Below are positions 1 to 12,700 of a stretch of 64,000 bases of DNA, in pieces (position 1 is the first letter of the stretch; every line of letters begins with the position of its first letter). The stretch is from NCBI GenBank assembly GCA_036924085.1, contig JAVGWX010000007.1:35488953-35552952 (forward strand), read 5' to 3'. The DNA comes from Ariolimax columbianus. Its lineage: Eukaryota > Mollusca > Gastropoda > Stylommatophora > Arionidae. The notes beneath the pieces are model-generated. The model made no database searches and had not been told where the DNA came from. It was given only the letters and a program-made list of their open reading frames with translations. A program made the position numbers and the translations under genes.

Positions 1-2200
1 AGCAGCCTTTAATTAAATATCTGTTCTGTAGTGCTTCTTCCCTGTCTGAACCATGCTTGCTCCTCTGCAATAATGTTCTCTGCTTGGGGTTTCAATCGGT
101 CGAGGATTAATCTAAGCATGACCTTGCTAGGGTGGCTAATGAGGCTTATTGTTCTGTAGTTTTGGCACAGCTTTAGGTTTCCAGACTTATGTAACGGTAT
201 AACTATTAATTTCGTCCATAAGTCCGGCCAGTTTCCTGTCGCCCATATTTTGTTACAGATGTGTGTCCGGCCTTCCACCACTACCTCTCCACCTGCTTGT
301 AAGAGCTCTGCTGATATATTGTCCACGCCGGCCGCCTTCCCTCTTCTCAATGTCTTTATCGCTGCAATTACCTCTTCCTTCGTTATCAGTTGGTTATCTT
401 CTATATTTGTTGGTGTTGGGGGGAATGTTTTCTCAGGTTTGTTTCGCCCTTCATAGTTATATAGCTCAGAACAGTACTCTGTCCATCCTGCCAGTACGTC
501 ATTTCCCTCAATGAGACACTTGCCGTTTTTATCATGGATCATTAGGTTCCTGCTTTGTCTTGGTGTTACCAGTTCTTTGACCACCTTGTATGCTCCTTTA
601 GCATCATTTCTGTTTAGTCTTACTTCGATGTTTGCGCAATGCTCACATATCCACTCTTCCTTCGCCTCTCTCATCTTTTGTTGTATGGCTTTCTTGACCT
701 CTTTATAACTGCCGACCTCCTCCGGCGGGTGATTGTGTTTTTTCAGTGACCTTCTTTTATCACAAAGGTCTAGAATTTCTTTGGTCACCCATGGCTTCTT
801 TTTTGTTTTTTGGCATCCCAGGATCTCAGTTGCAGTATTTATGAGAGCTGTGTTAAGAGACTCTGTAACGGTATCTGTATCCAGTCCTTCTCTGAGAGCC
901 AACAGTGGCGCAAATCTCCCTCCCACCCTTGCTTGGAACACTTCAGTGATTTCTGGGTCCATTCGTTTGTCCAGGTCAAACTTTAGCCTGGTCACATCCT
1001 TCTTTGCGACTCCCTTCAATCGCAGACGCATGGTCATCATAACCAGATCGTGGTCGCTTCCTATATCAGCTCCGGGGAAACTTCTTGTTTTGTCGGTGTT
1101 GATGCTTGATCGGAACCTCCTCTGGACCAGTATATAGTCGATCTGGCTATACACTTCATTGCTTGGGTTATGCCATGTCCAGCGGCTCGACGGCTTGTTT
1201 AACCCAATTGTATTTGCCACCAACAGCTGGTTGCATCTTGCAAATTCTAGGAGTCTGAGGCCCTGGTCATTGGTTTCTTTATTTCCGTATGGTCCACATG
1301 TTCCCCTCCAGTCGTGGACTGCATCTTCTCCAATTTTTGCATTCAAATCACCCTGGACTACCAATATGTCTTTTTTTAGCGTTTCATGTATCAGACTTTG
1401 AAGTTGATCATAGAATGCCTCTTTTTCACAATCTACGTAGTCTGCAGTGTAGCACTGTATTATGGTAATGTTAAACGGTGTTGCTTTTAGCCGTAAGGTG
1501 ATAAAACGGCTAGATATTGGGCGGCAACCCATTATGCATCTGGCTGTGTCTTTATGCACCAGTATCCCTACTCCGTGTAAATGTTTGTCTTATCTGCCAC
1601 TGAAGTAGAACTTGTGGCCCTCCTCTGTGGTAAACTCTCCAAAGCTTTTCCATCGAGCCTCACATATACCAAGGATGTTCCACTGGTAGTTCTTCATCTT
1701 GTGCGTTAGCTCATTGATTTTGCCACATGGGTTCAGTGTTCTAACATTCCACGTACCTATTGTGAGCTTGTCTTTCCTCAGTTTGATGGTTCCACCAGTA
1801 GCACACTTATCGCCTCTGACCTGGTGTGGGACGGCAGGCGCGGTCATTGTTAACCTGGGCTGCGACCGAGCCGGTATGTTTGATTGTGGTTGTGTCCTCA
1901 TGTGTGAATCTTGGGCGGTTTTCTCTTGGCAGAGCCCATCTCCTCTCCAAGCCGGTGCGGGCCAACATCTGCATCTGACCTGGAGGAGCACATCTCCCCA
2001 GGCGAGCCATTGCCTCGTTTGCCTACAGCCTCGCGGCCATAGTTTCCCAGTGTGCACCACTTGGAGGTGAGGTTGACTTGTGTGTTCGCTTTATTGGCAG
2101 GCTACTCATTTCACTTTTTGCCCCTCAGAAGAAGGACTAGCCGACCCCGACATCGCTGGTTTGCGATGCCGAGCGCAAAACACACCATTGCACACTGGGT
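1..2200 (-). mobile_element. RTE-like LINE fragment, running off the left edge
   Basis: Non-LTR retrotransposon on the minus strand. It contains a 5' leader (about 2061-2200), an AP-type endonuclease and the beginning of a reverse transcriptase. The RT continues past position 1, so the 3' end is outside the window. The 5' boundary near 2200 is estimated from where LINE-like sequence stops; no target-site duplication can be tested with one end missing. It lies just upstream of the first spectrin-repeat exon, in what is presumably an intron. Confidence 0.85.
9..2060 (-). pseudogene. LINE ORF2: endonuclease plus N-terminal reverse transcriptase, broken
   Basis: Reading from 2060 down to 9, the frame encodes an AP-endonuclease that would nick target DNA for reverse transcription. 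Seen are TWNVRTL with GKINEL, then ICEARW, the GDLNAKIG motif and the late SDHDLVMM motif that holds the catalytic Asp-His. A linker and the fingers of an RT follow, with GKAAGVDNISAELLQ. The frame is broken by one in-frame TAA at 1590-1592, early in the endonuclease, and ends at a stop at 9-11 in the middle of the RT, where related elements continue. A dead copy is the simplest reading. The family assignment to the RTE-like group rests on motif style only. Confidence 0.85.
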
Positions 2201-2487
2201 TAAAATACCAGCTTTTATTAGTTCCAGAAGTAAATTGTGTCCTGCCACATCTGTTGATCATTGCAATTTTCCAGCATGATTATTTTAGTATCTTTCCTGT
2301 CATTTCTTCTTTTTGCTTTCTTGTCCTCAGATGTCTTCAGAAACATCTTTATTTTATGTATTTTTGTTGATGTCCAAGAAATGTTCATCTTTATTATTTT
2401 GAATTAATTGTTTTGTTGTAACTTCTATGGTCCACATTTAGTATATATTTTATTGTTCTGCACTTGACATATTACCTCTGTCTGTAG

Positions 2488-2640
2488 TTTCACAAGGAAG
2501 ATGTCATATCCCACCAGTCTTCATTGGACAGAGTTAGTGAAAAAGCACAAGCCCTTCTTAAAACAAATGCAGATGTTAAAACCTCGCATGCTATCACACA
2601 CTTGACCACCAGATACAATGGAGTCATTGTTCTAGCCAAA
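2488..2640 (+). CDS. Spectrin-repeat gene exon 1 of window (helix B/C)
   Basis: 51 codons, phase 0 at both ends, acceptor ctgtag and donor gtaaga. The peptide begins FHKED, has a helix-B core around [14 protein letters not shown] and ends in [11 protein letters not shown], the first half of helix C with Y at the usual aromatic position. The preceding exon (helix A of this repeat) is not in the window. It is too short to stand out as an open frame; it was found by its splice sites and repeat pattern. Confidence 0.85.
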
Positions 2641-5600
2641 GTAAGAATCTGTGTTTAAAGATATGAAAATGTCTCTTGTCTTTGGCAATAGCAAGAATTT
2701 AAACAGTGTTTATGATGTTATAGTTTGAACTTCCGTCTTTGATCAATGTATATTTTACATTTTTTTCTTACCTTAACACTTTTAAGTTTTTAACTACTGG
2801 CTAGACTCTCTTGAGCACAAAAATGTCACCCTAAACGGTCTGGCTTCACCCAGGGTCATTCTGCAAATGACGCTATTCTTTCTCTGCGCCTCCACACTGA
2901 ACTGAATCGGCCTTCAATCGCCCCTTGTACGCTGCATACATGACTTGAAGTCCGCCTTCGACTCGGTTTATTAACTGGCTTTATGGAAAGCCCTTCATGG
3001 AATAGGCACCCCTCTGGAATCTGATCAGGAAGCAAGGAGCTACACAAGTACACCGGCGCCCGAATTCGATTGGGTCGCACTCTCTCTGACAGATTCCCCA
3101 CGACTTCGTTGTCAGACAGGGATGTATTCTTGCCTCCGCCCTATTCTGGCGGGCAGTCAACTGGCTTCTTGACCGCCTCAGCACGCATCAGGAGGGTATA
3201 GCTATTGATTAGTTAATTTTCACTGATCTTCTTTACGGATGACATTGTCCTGTTCAGCACAGACATATCTGCGCTGCAGCGCTCTCTGGAAATGTTAAAC
3301 GGTGAAACGCCCTCCCTAGGCTTGATCTTAGGCCAAGACCAAATTTCAGAGCCTCATTTCTGACACAGCACCCCAGGGTATTGAAAATCAAGGTCATACT
3401 GTGGTGGGCACCAAAGAATTCATCTATCTCGATAGCATGATATCATCCGATGGACGCAGTGGTCCCGATATGTCAAGGCGGTTTGGACGAGCTGCGTCCG
3501 CTATGCACGACCTCCGACGTGTGTGGAGTAATTGCAAGATTTCCCTTGGAATAAAAATTTGCATTTCCCAGTCCTGCTTTACGGCTCTGAAACCTGGACA
3601 TTGCTCAAACATGACATGTCGAGACTGGAAGCCTTTCACATCCACAACCAGTGGCATATACTGGGCATCCGATGGCTTGACTACATCCGCAAAGTGGAGG
3701 TCTGCTAAAACAGGCCTCCACCCAATCTCAGAAACACTTGACCGGCGCCGAGTTTCTTTGTTCGATCATGTTGAATGGCTGGACCAGGAAACCCCTGCCC
3801 ACAAGATACTACACAAGTCGTTCCTCAGCGCCAAGCGTCTTCCCCCGCTTGGCTGGAGGCACAGAAGAGGCTGTTCCCGAACAGTATGGCTCTAGCAAGT
3901 AACAACCTCCGCCCTGGACGAGGCCTGGAACTACGTCACAGCTATGGGTCATGGGTGTGGCAGACCGACGCAATGGGCCTGAGATACCCAAGTGAATATT
4001 ATTATTACTAACCCTTTGAATCCGTGACACCCATATATCGGGGTGTGTGTAAATACTCCATTACCCGGGGCAAATCTTTTGCCAGTGTGACGGATGGACC
4101 ATTATTTTAAGGCATATTTTGGGCTGTACCACTTGGATTTTGGCGGCGAAAATATCGAAGCATGGCTTTACTATGATTTTTGTGATGAAAAGGTGGTTGT
4201 ATTTTTTTAAAATTCAGGAAATGGCCATTCTAAAAAGCTAACAATAGAACAAGTTCAAAGTAATTTCAAGGATTTTGAGGCTGATAAATTGGATTTAGAT
4301 AATGATTATTCTGAAAAGGATCAGTTATTTGAACAAGAACATGTGGTGATTCGGATTACCATTCGTCCATTGATTAGAATCAAGCTGGATATGTTCCTTA
4401 GAGGATCAGACTACAGTTCTTGGGGTATTCTATATAATGTATCAAGTAAATTTGATGAATATATTCAACTCTCTACTCAAGTAGAGGCATTGGAGATTAG
4501 CAGGTCAATCAATTTTAGATAGAATAACTAAATTAGAGCACATAGTTTTGACAGATGGCTGTAAAAAAGTAACCTTGACCTGAAATTTCTGTTATAACAA
4601 GTAAAACAGCTCAAAAATTGAAAGAAAATAAAGCAAATGTGATAGGGAAACATAAATAGAATAGATGTGTTAGTACTGATGGTCAAAAGTCTACATTCAC
4701 ATAAACAGGTATTTCGCAGTTACTGTACCTGGACAGAAACAAAACAAAACCTGTATTATGGCCACAAGGCCTTCATCAGGAACAAAGAACAAATGAAAAC
4801 ATCTAGGGAATCACTAGAACAATTAGCCAAAAAGTGGCTTTCTGGCCAATAACCACTGCCAAAGCCATATTGTATTCTGTGTCAAGTCTATGCTATTTGT
4901 GGTTGTGATTAGTTCTGTGTTCTCATTTGTCCTTTGTTCTTTGTATCTGATGAATGTCTTGTAGCCATAAACGTAAGTTTGTTCTGTTTCTGTTTTTGTA
5001 ACTGAAACATATCTGTTTAAATCATTATCAGTCTGCAGAAAAGAAAGTCTGTTCCAGTACCTGTATATATTTTCTTCTACCTTTTCTGTGTATCATCAGT
5101 TTTCATGTACGCTGTAGTTCCCCCCTTCCTCTGTGCTAATTCTTGATATCACCCTTTTTTTTGAGAGAAAATTAAAGAGCCAGTACACCATACATGTTGT
5201 ATAAGGTAACTATTGATGGTTGTGCATGGAGCTAGCAACCTTATGTCAAACAAACTGCTATAGTAACCCGCTGAAGCAGATGCTTTGGTTCAGGCATCAA
5301 TGTAAGGAGACCAACTGCAGTGGTGATGTCATTCTCTTATTGGAACACAAAAATGAAAAATCTGGTCTTCTTCATATGTTGTATCCTTGTAAAACTGTAA
5401 TGTACCGGAATATTGAAAGATGTCTTGAAGACTTTTTAATTGTGTTGTTGTTCAGGATACCACCAGTAATCTGGAAAATATTGAAAGATGTCTTGAAGAC
5501 TTTTTAATTGTGTTGTTGTTCAGGATACCACCAGTAATCTGGAAAATATTGAAAGATGTCTTGAAGACTTTTTAATTGTGTTGTTGTTCAGGATACCACC

Positions 5601-8600
5601 AGTAATCTGGAAAATATTGAAAGATGTCTTGAAGACTTTTTAATTGTGTTGTTGTTCAGGATACCTACCACCAGTAATCTGGAAAATATTGAAAGATGTC
5701 TTGAAGACTTTTTAATTGTGTTGTTGTTCAGGATACCACCAGTAATCTGGAAAATATTGAAAGATGTCTTGAAGACTTTTTAATTGTGTTGTTGTTCAGG
5801 ATACCACCAGTAATCTGGAAAATATTGAAAGATGTCTTGAAGACTTTTTAATTGTGTTGTTGTTCAGGATACCACCAGTAATCTGGAAAATATTGAAAGA
5901 TGTCTTGAAGACTTTTTAATTGTGTTGTTGTTCAGGATACCACCAGTAATCTGGAAAATATTGAAAGATGTCTTGAAGACTTTTTAATTGTGTTGTTGTT
6001 CAGGATACCACCAGTAATCTGGAAGCTTACTATAGCAATCACAAGTTGTACACTCAGAATCACAACATGTTTGCTGATTGGTTGGGGGCCATCAAGCAGA
6101 GACTTAAAATTGTCAGCGATGACAGGGGCTCTAAAGAAACTGTGACTGACAAGATCACTGAAGTAGATGTGAGTATTCTGTTGTCTGTTAACCTGCTTTA
6201 AATATGTTTTACTGTTTTTCTTATAAACTAAGGTTAGCATTAACATTGTTTTACAGACAGTACAGTTACTAAAAAGCAAGAATATATTGAAAATATTTGC
6301 TATTATTGCCATACATTAGTAGGTAGGGATATCAGTTAACATCTTGTATTGAACAAAAAATGCATGCTGCATCCTGACAAGGTGATTATATGGCAAGTCG
6401 TATTAACAAACATGTTGATACAAATTTTGCAATTTTTTTAAGCAGTTTGTGTTTAAGCAGTTGCCATTAGTATTGTCCTTGTGGAGAATATCTGATAATT
6501 CTAGTTGAAATTACCATGATATGTGTTAGATCATTGGAGTCCTTAATTGGAATTTTGCCAAAATAATGTGCTGGATTTTCTAAAATTAAAATTGTCAAAA
6601 AATATCTTCTATGGTTAATATAAATATCATGCTTACACGTGCAATACCACGCAGCATTTCTTGTGCTTGTGTCTGTGCATTAGACCCTTATATGATCCTT
6701 TCTCCCCATTTAATTTTTTTCTATGCTCTCCTAAAGATTCTCTTTAGCCACTTCACCCCTATCTTTCCACAACCTTGAATTGTTTCAGTTGTTATGTCAT
6801 CTATTCCTGGTGACCTGTTTAAAGGACTGTCTCTATTAGTCCTTTCTCAAAATTGTGCAGAGCTAAAAAGAAGCTCCAAACAATGGTCAAGTTCATCACA
6901 GGAGCTCATCTTCCACAAATTCTACTAACATTTAATATTGCTATTTTAGTTGCGTCCCTATTCCGTAGTTCTTTAATATTTTCAGTCCATATTCCATTGG
7001 GATCTGTCCGTTTAAGCTTCTTTAATTTCTATGTAGCAAAAGTATACTGCTTGTTGGTTTGCTGGGCCAGTCACAGCATGGTCAACATTTAGCAACAGAT
7101 CATTGAAGAATTTCAGAAGTTGCAGGAACAAAACGGTAATTACTGATACAACCAAATAATATACATACCGTTTTGTTTCATTAACTTGAGGTAATCACCT
7201 TGAAGCATAAAGTAAGATGGCTGCGCCTTAGTGGCTGCGCTCTTGACTCTCCGGTGTTTGTGTCGAGTTTTCTGAAGTTTGGTGGTTCCTGTCCATATTT
7301 CACCAGGTGATATCAGGGACTTTATTCTGTGGATTTCATGTGCTTTCTATCGGTTATCCTGTTTGTTGTGCTGCATTTCATGCCTGGCTCAAGCCGTGGG
7401 AAACCGGTCCATGACAGAGTTCAACGTTCCGCTTAACTGTACACCATAATTCAGTCCAGATTATCACTACTCAAGGGCATTTCTCCTCGGACTGAATCTG
7501 TCTTCCTCCCGCCTGCCCCTCCCTCCACCTGATGTTACACGACACCTCTCCCAACCTCGTATTCTCAGCACAGCAAGGGTCACGCTGACCAACAAATGGA
7601 CACAGTCAGAAGCCTCAGCTGTGGAAACAGGAAGTTTGACATGGACAAAGATGGAAAGCTTGACACAAACTTTGGTCTAACACACTCCTTGCGGCCCTCA
7701 TCCCAAGGCTGCGGAGTATACAGCTCCACCTGGGGAGTCTGTAGGGATTTCGGTCGACAAGCTACGCATGGATATAGCCTTAGCAGTTGGACATGGTAGT
7801 GGTCAATTGACGCAACTGGCCTTTGACGCCAAGCAAACATTATTATTATTAATCACCTTCTTAGTAATTAGAGAAGAAGATTTGTTTGTTAACTATAATT
7901 GCTAACTGTTACATTAGCTAAAGCAATCAGCTGTTTAATTCACATCATTATCTGTTTTTGTTAGTCAGTAGTATGTTACTAACTATAATTGTAACTCTTT
8001 CAGCCATAAGTTTTAGAAATGGTTGTTTTCATCAGTTACAATAGGCTTGATGAACAGTAAAACACAGAATTTGGCAACACTTGTGTATGTGCTTCTCAAC
8101 ATTACAGGAAATCCAAGGTACTCTTGATGAAGGTCACAAAATTCTGTGCACAGTTCTGGAGAGCTGTGAGAAGACCCTCCCTAGCACGAACCAAAAGGGT
8201 ACTCACATCATCAGGAATGAAACAGACACAGCCAAGGCTGCTTATGAGAGCATCCTCACGCAAGTGTCTCAGGTCAGTAGGTTGCTGTTGTTGTTTAATG
8301 CCCACGATGAGTATGTTTACTCTTTTGTGCGCCCTGAAAAGGGTATCAAATGACAGGTTGCAGTGACTTCCCTCACATCTTGAGCGGGCTGATGAAGGTA
8401 GACCAAAGTCCTCCACATGGCTGTGCTGTGCTTGGCTTCATTCATCTGCATGACACTCACTACTATGGGGATCACGTTGATCCACATCTCGTTAGCCAGT
8501 CTTCCTTGAAAACAGCCTGTTTCCAGCGAGTGCTACATGGAAGAGAGATAGTGGTCTTGGATAGTGTATTGTGTCTGACCGTGACGTGACGTCCTGGTCA

Positions 8601-9708
8601 GTATGTTCTGCCTGACCAGACTAGCATCTCAGTTCCCCCAAGTCAGTGGGTATTTTCCTTCATTTGTATAGTAGGGACATAGAATGTTCGTATAGACCTG
8701 TCAGGTGACCTGTATATAGGCTGACTTTTTTCATTTCAGATATTGACTATGTGAACTCATTGCTAAGAAAAGTTCATAGACATAGAAACATTTTATCAGC
8801 TTCTAACTAGAATGAATTAAATGAACAGATACTTTTTGCACTTAACTCATTCAGCCAAGAGTTTTTCACTCCACCATAAAATTCCCGCAAAATATCACTC
8901 ACGTGTGACCAATTTATCTTCAGTAATGTTTCACATGAACTTGTCACATAAAATATACTAAACTATTCACAATTGAGGGACAAACAGAATAGAAGAAAAA
9001 TGTCTTATATATGGGGATGCAGATTAATGTAAAAGTGATTTCAGTGACATAGTTTGTGTTATCAGTGAAAATAATAATAATTTTTAGTCACAAGTCGATA
9101 ATTGAGTTATATTTCCATACATGAATCAAAAGAATGACTTTCTATCAAAGGTGATCTATGTGAACAGATATTCTTAAAGTCTCTAATGAGTAAAATTATG
9201 GTTCTTAGTTGACCTGTATTTCTACATGCTCGATTGCCCCTGTGCAGGTCCCAGCTCTGTTATGATCTGGATGTAGCCGAGAGAAGGATTTCCTGCTTAG
9301 CGGACTAGGTTTGAGCAGCTAATTACTCCGCTGCATTTGGACAAGTGCTGTGGAGGGTGGTTAACTGATGTGTGAATCCATCTTAATAGACTCAAACACT
9401 AGAACAAAGTAGATCCGCAGCCTGTTAGGCGCCATCTAACCATGGTCGGTGTTATGCCATGTGACACAGTTAGTTGCCTCTTGCGGCATACTCTATGTGG
9501 GGCAGTAGTGCTATTCTTGTCCTTGTCATACACAAAGACCCCGACGGACCACTTGAGAAATTTTGGTCATACACTTAATTTTATATTTATAACTTTTAAG
9601 GGAGATAATGTTATCTAAAAAGTTCTAACAAAATTGGGGTGTGAGTGAGAGAGAGGGGGGAGGTAGGGAGGGAGAGAGAAAGAGAGAGAGAAAGTATATG
9701 TGTGTGTG

Positions 9709-9745
<37 letters not shown>

Positions 9746-12700
9746 ATAATACAATCACACCAGTTAATTCATTTCTGTATTTCTAGGTTAAGCGGAGCTT
9801 GGAGGGTGCACTTAGAAGCTGGGAGGATTTTGAACAATTGTACCAGCAGGCAGCAACTTGGATGTCGGATGTGGAGAATAAATTAGGGACAAGTCCTGAC
9901 TTTAAGACAGACCTTCCTGAGAAAAGGTCAAACATGGAGAGATATAAGGTAGCAGCTGTTTTCTGTGACATAGTGTTTTACCACAAGCACACATAGATAG
10001 GTACAGAGAAATGCAACTCATTTGACATTCATTATATTGACACTTGTACACAGACTGAGGTACCACCTATTCAATAAACTGAAGATAGGTGGCACTGACA
10101 AATGCACTTGTGGTACCGGGAAAATGACCGCTGAACATCTGCTGCAAAACTGCCTGATATACGAGGACCAGAGAAAGCACATGTGGCCATCACCAGTGGC
10201 AACACTAGACAAGCTCTATGGCAGTGTCGACAGCCTCAGGATGACCGCTGCTTTCTTCAAACAAATACAGGTTGACGTTTTACAGCGTACGAAGAAGAAG
10301 AAGAAGATATTGACACTTGTACATTTACATTTTATAAAAATATTTTGAATGAGCCTAGTGATTCTAAAGTCATAAATATTCTATGTAGCAAGCACATCAC
10401 TCAGTGGTCTTGAGGTAAGGTGTCTGCTTTGGGTGCCGGAGGTCGTCAAAGTGGAGACCAGGATTTTTGTCACATAGATCTTTTGGCTAAAATTCCCCTG
10501 ATCTCTGGGTAGGGAGATCGGACTCCTGTGTTCAGTGTCGAGCACGTTAAAAATTACTTGGCAGTTGGAAATCAAAAAGAGTAGGCTTAACGGCTGCTTT
10601 CCGGACAAAATTCAAATTAAAAATCTACCCAAGTTATTTGTACCTTTCCCCAGGCAGTTTGTTAAGAGCATCTATAGATGGTGCCTAACTGGCTGCGGGT
10701 CTACTTAGCTCTAGTGTTTGAGTCTACTAAGATAGACTCGCACATTGGTTAACCCTACCAGACCTAAGGCCCTGAACCCAACTGTCCCCCATTCCTGGGT
10801 TCCAGAGCATTAAAGAGAAAAAACCAACATGATATAGAAAAATGTTAGTTACATGCAAACAAGTGGTTAGAATAAGATGTAACTTGGAGACATTGTAGAA
10901 AATAGGTTTACCTTTCATCTAGCATCAATATTCCACCTTTGTGTGCCAATCCACCCAGCAAAAGTCTTCATACAGGATGCAGGAAAGCAAAATTTGATAC
11001 CAAAGAATGTATTTGTGTTATCTGCCATGATGACTTGAGAATGTGATTGTGCATCTCCACACCTTCCTGTACCAAGTGTTGTTTATCAATTCTGATGTTA
11101 AATTGGTCACATTCTCCTATCTCTGTTTCTTGTTGCCTGTATTTTCATGGTAGAGTGTAACATTCTCTATTGCTCTGAAACATCTTTTTCTTCTTCCTCG
11201 TTTCTATTAGTCTTGGCAGTGCATCATATAAAAATAAATTAGTTACCATCTAGGAAAGCTCTTATGTTACAAAATGTGTATCATATCAATAAATGTATTA
11301 TATCCAGAAAAAATAATTTGAAGTGAAATCAAATTGTAACATATATTCCATTAGGTTTTGCAGGCAGACATTTTGGCACACAAAGTTCAGCTCGATAAAT
11401 TAGAGGAGAAGGCAGACCATGTGAAGGACAATGCCCCCAAATCCAGAACAGCAGAACTCAAGTCTAGATATGCTGCCCTTCTAAAGAACAGCAAGGTAGT
11501 TGTCAGTCAGAGTTCAAATGTTTGGAATCCTATGTTCTTTTATAACATGTCTACAGTCATATTTTGCACATTATACAAGTTCTGAAACTTTGCTAGAAAG
11601 AAAATAATAAAAAATTATAAATACTACAACTGGCCTCTTTTGTAAACACATAGACTTAGATGGTTTGACTATTTTAAAATAAAATAATATTTCAAACAAA
11701 AAACATGCCCATGTACGGTATAGATGACCAAGCCACGGAGATGGCAGAGTAATCATCATAATCATTCTTTGTTCTTTTCAAAAGCAACTTGAGGTCACCG
11801 CTTCAGTTGGCCTCGGTGCATGGGTGGAAGTTTCTGTACCACTTTGTTACACATGCTGAAGTTGCCAGTCTCATTTAGAAGAATTTCTGTCGAAGACAAA
11901 TGTGTTGGACCGAAAGGTGTAAATATCGCAGTCAAACTGTAAACTAGTAGTAACACAACGCATTCCGTTCTCCGGACAACATCCTGCTACTTGTTTACAG
12001 ACTCTGCAGAGTCTTCTAAACCAGTATAAAAATGTTAACTTTTAGCACGCCAATGTTAGAAGAAAACCACCCGACTAGGCCTACCAAAACGGTGTGCGTC
12101 AAAAAATTTTTTTTTTTGAATGGAGTCACTCCCGACGGCCATTTTGTACTGCTGAATACGTCCTCCATATATACACGATATTTTGCCGGTTAAAGTATCG
12201 TATGTTCGATTACAAATGGCTTTGAACAGTTTTAATTTTGTATACGCCGTTTGGAGCAAGCCGACTTTTTGCGAAAGGGGAAGTAGGTTGTTGGAAAAGA
12301 TTTTTATCGCGTAGATCTGTTTATTTTGTTAGTTTAAATGAAAGAACTACGTTTGAATTGAAACTAACATTTGTGGCGATATTGTAAACACAGTATCGAT
12401 ACGTTGTTGTTGTTTCCATGGTTTTCTATCAAAGCGACTAGGCCTAGTGGTCGAGTCCAAATTTTTCCCGAGATTTTCATAAATTTTCAACTTCATCTTT
12501 TTGAATCTCAAAAACTAACAAACACACAACAAAAACAATAACATCCACATGTTCGTTATGCTATTGTGTATCATCTACACGCCAGAAAATCATATTTATT
12601 GACAAACAAACATAAAAGTTACAAATTTTGAAAGACGACTACCATAGCGACTAATTAAGAAAATTAAATAGGTCAAATTTTTTTCAAAAATATATTGGAG

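Noticed and set aside
7093..7135. A possible 43-nt exon ([14 protein letters not shown]) between exons 2 and 3
   Set aside because: Length not a multiple of three in a gene where all introns are phase 0, and exon 2 joins exon 3 directly to give a normal repeat. Coiled-coil-like by chance or an exon relic.
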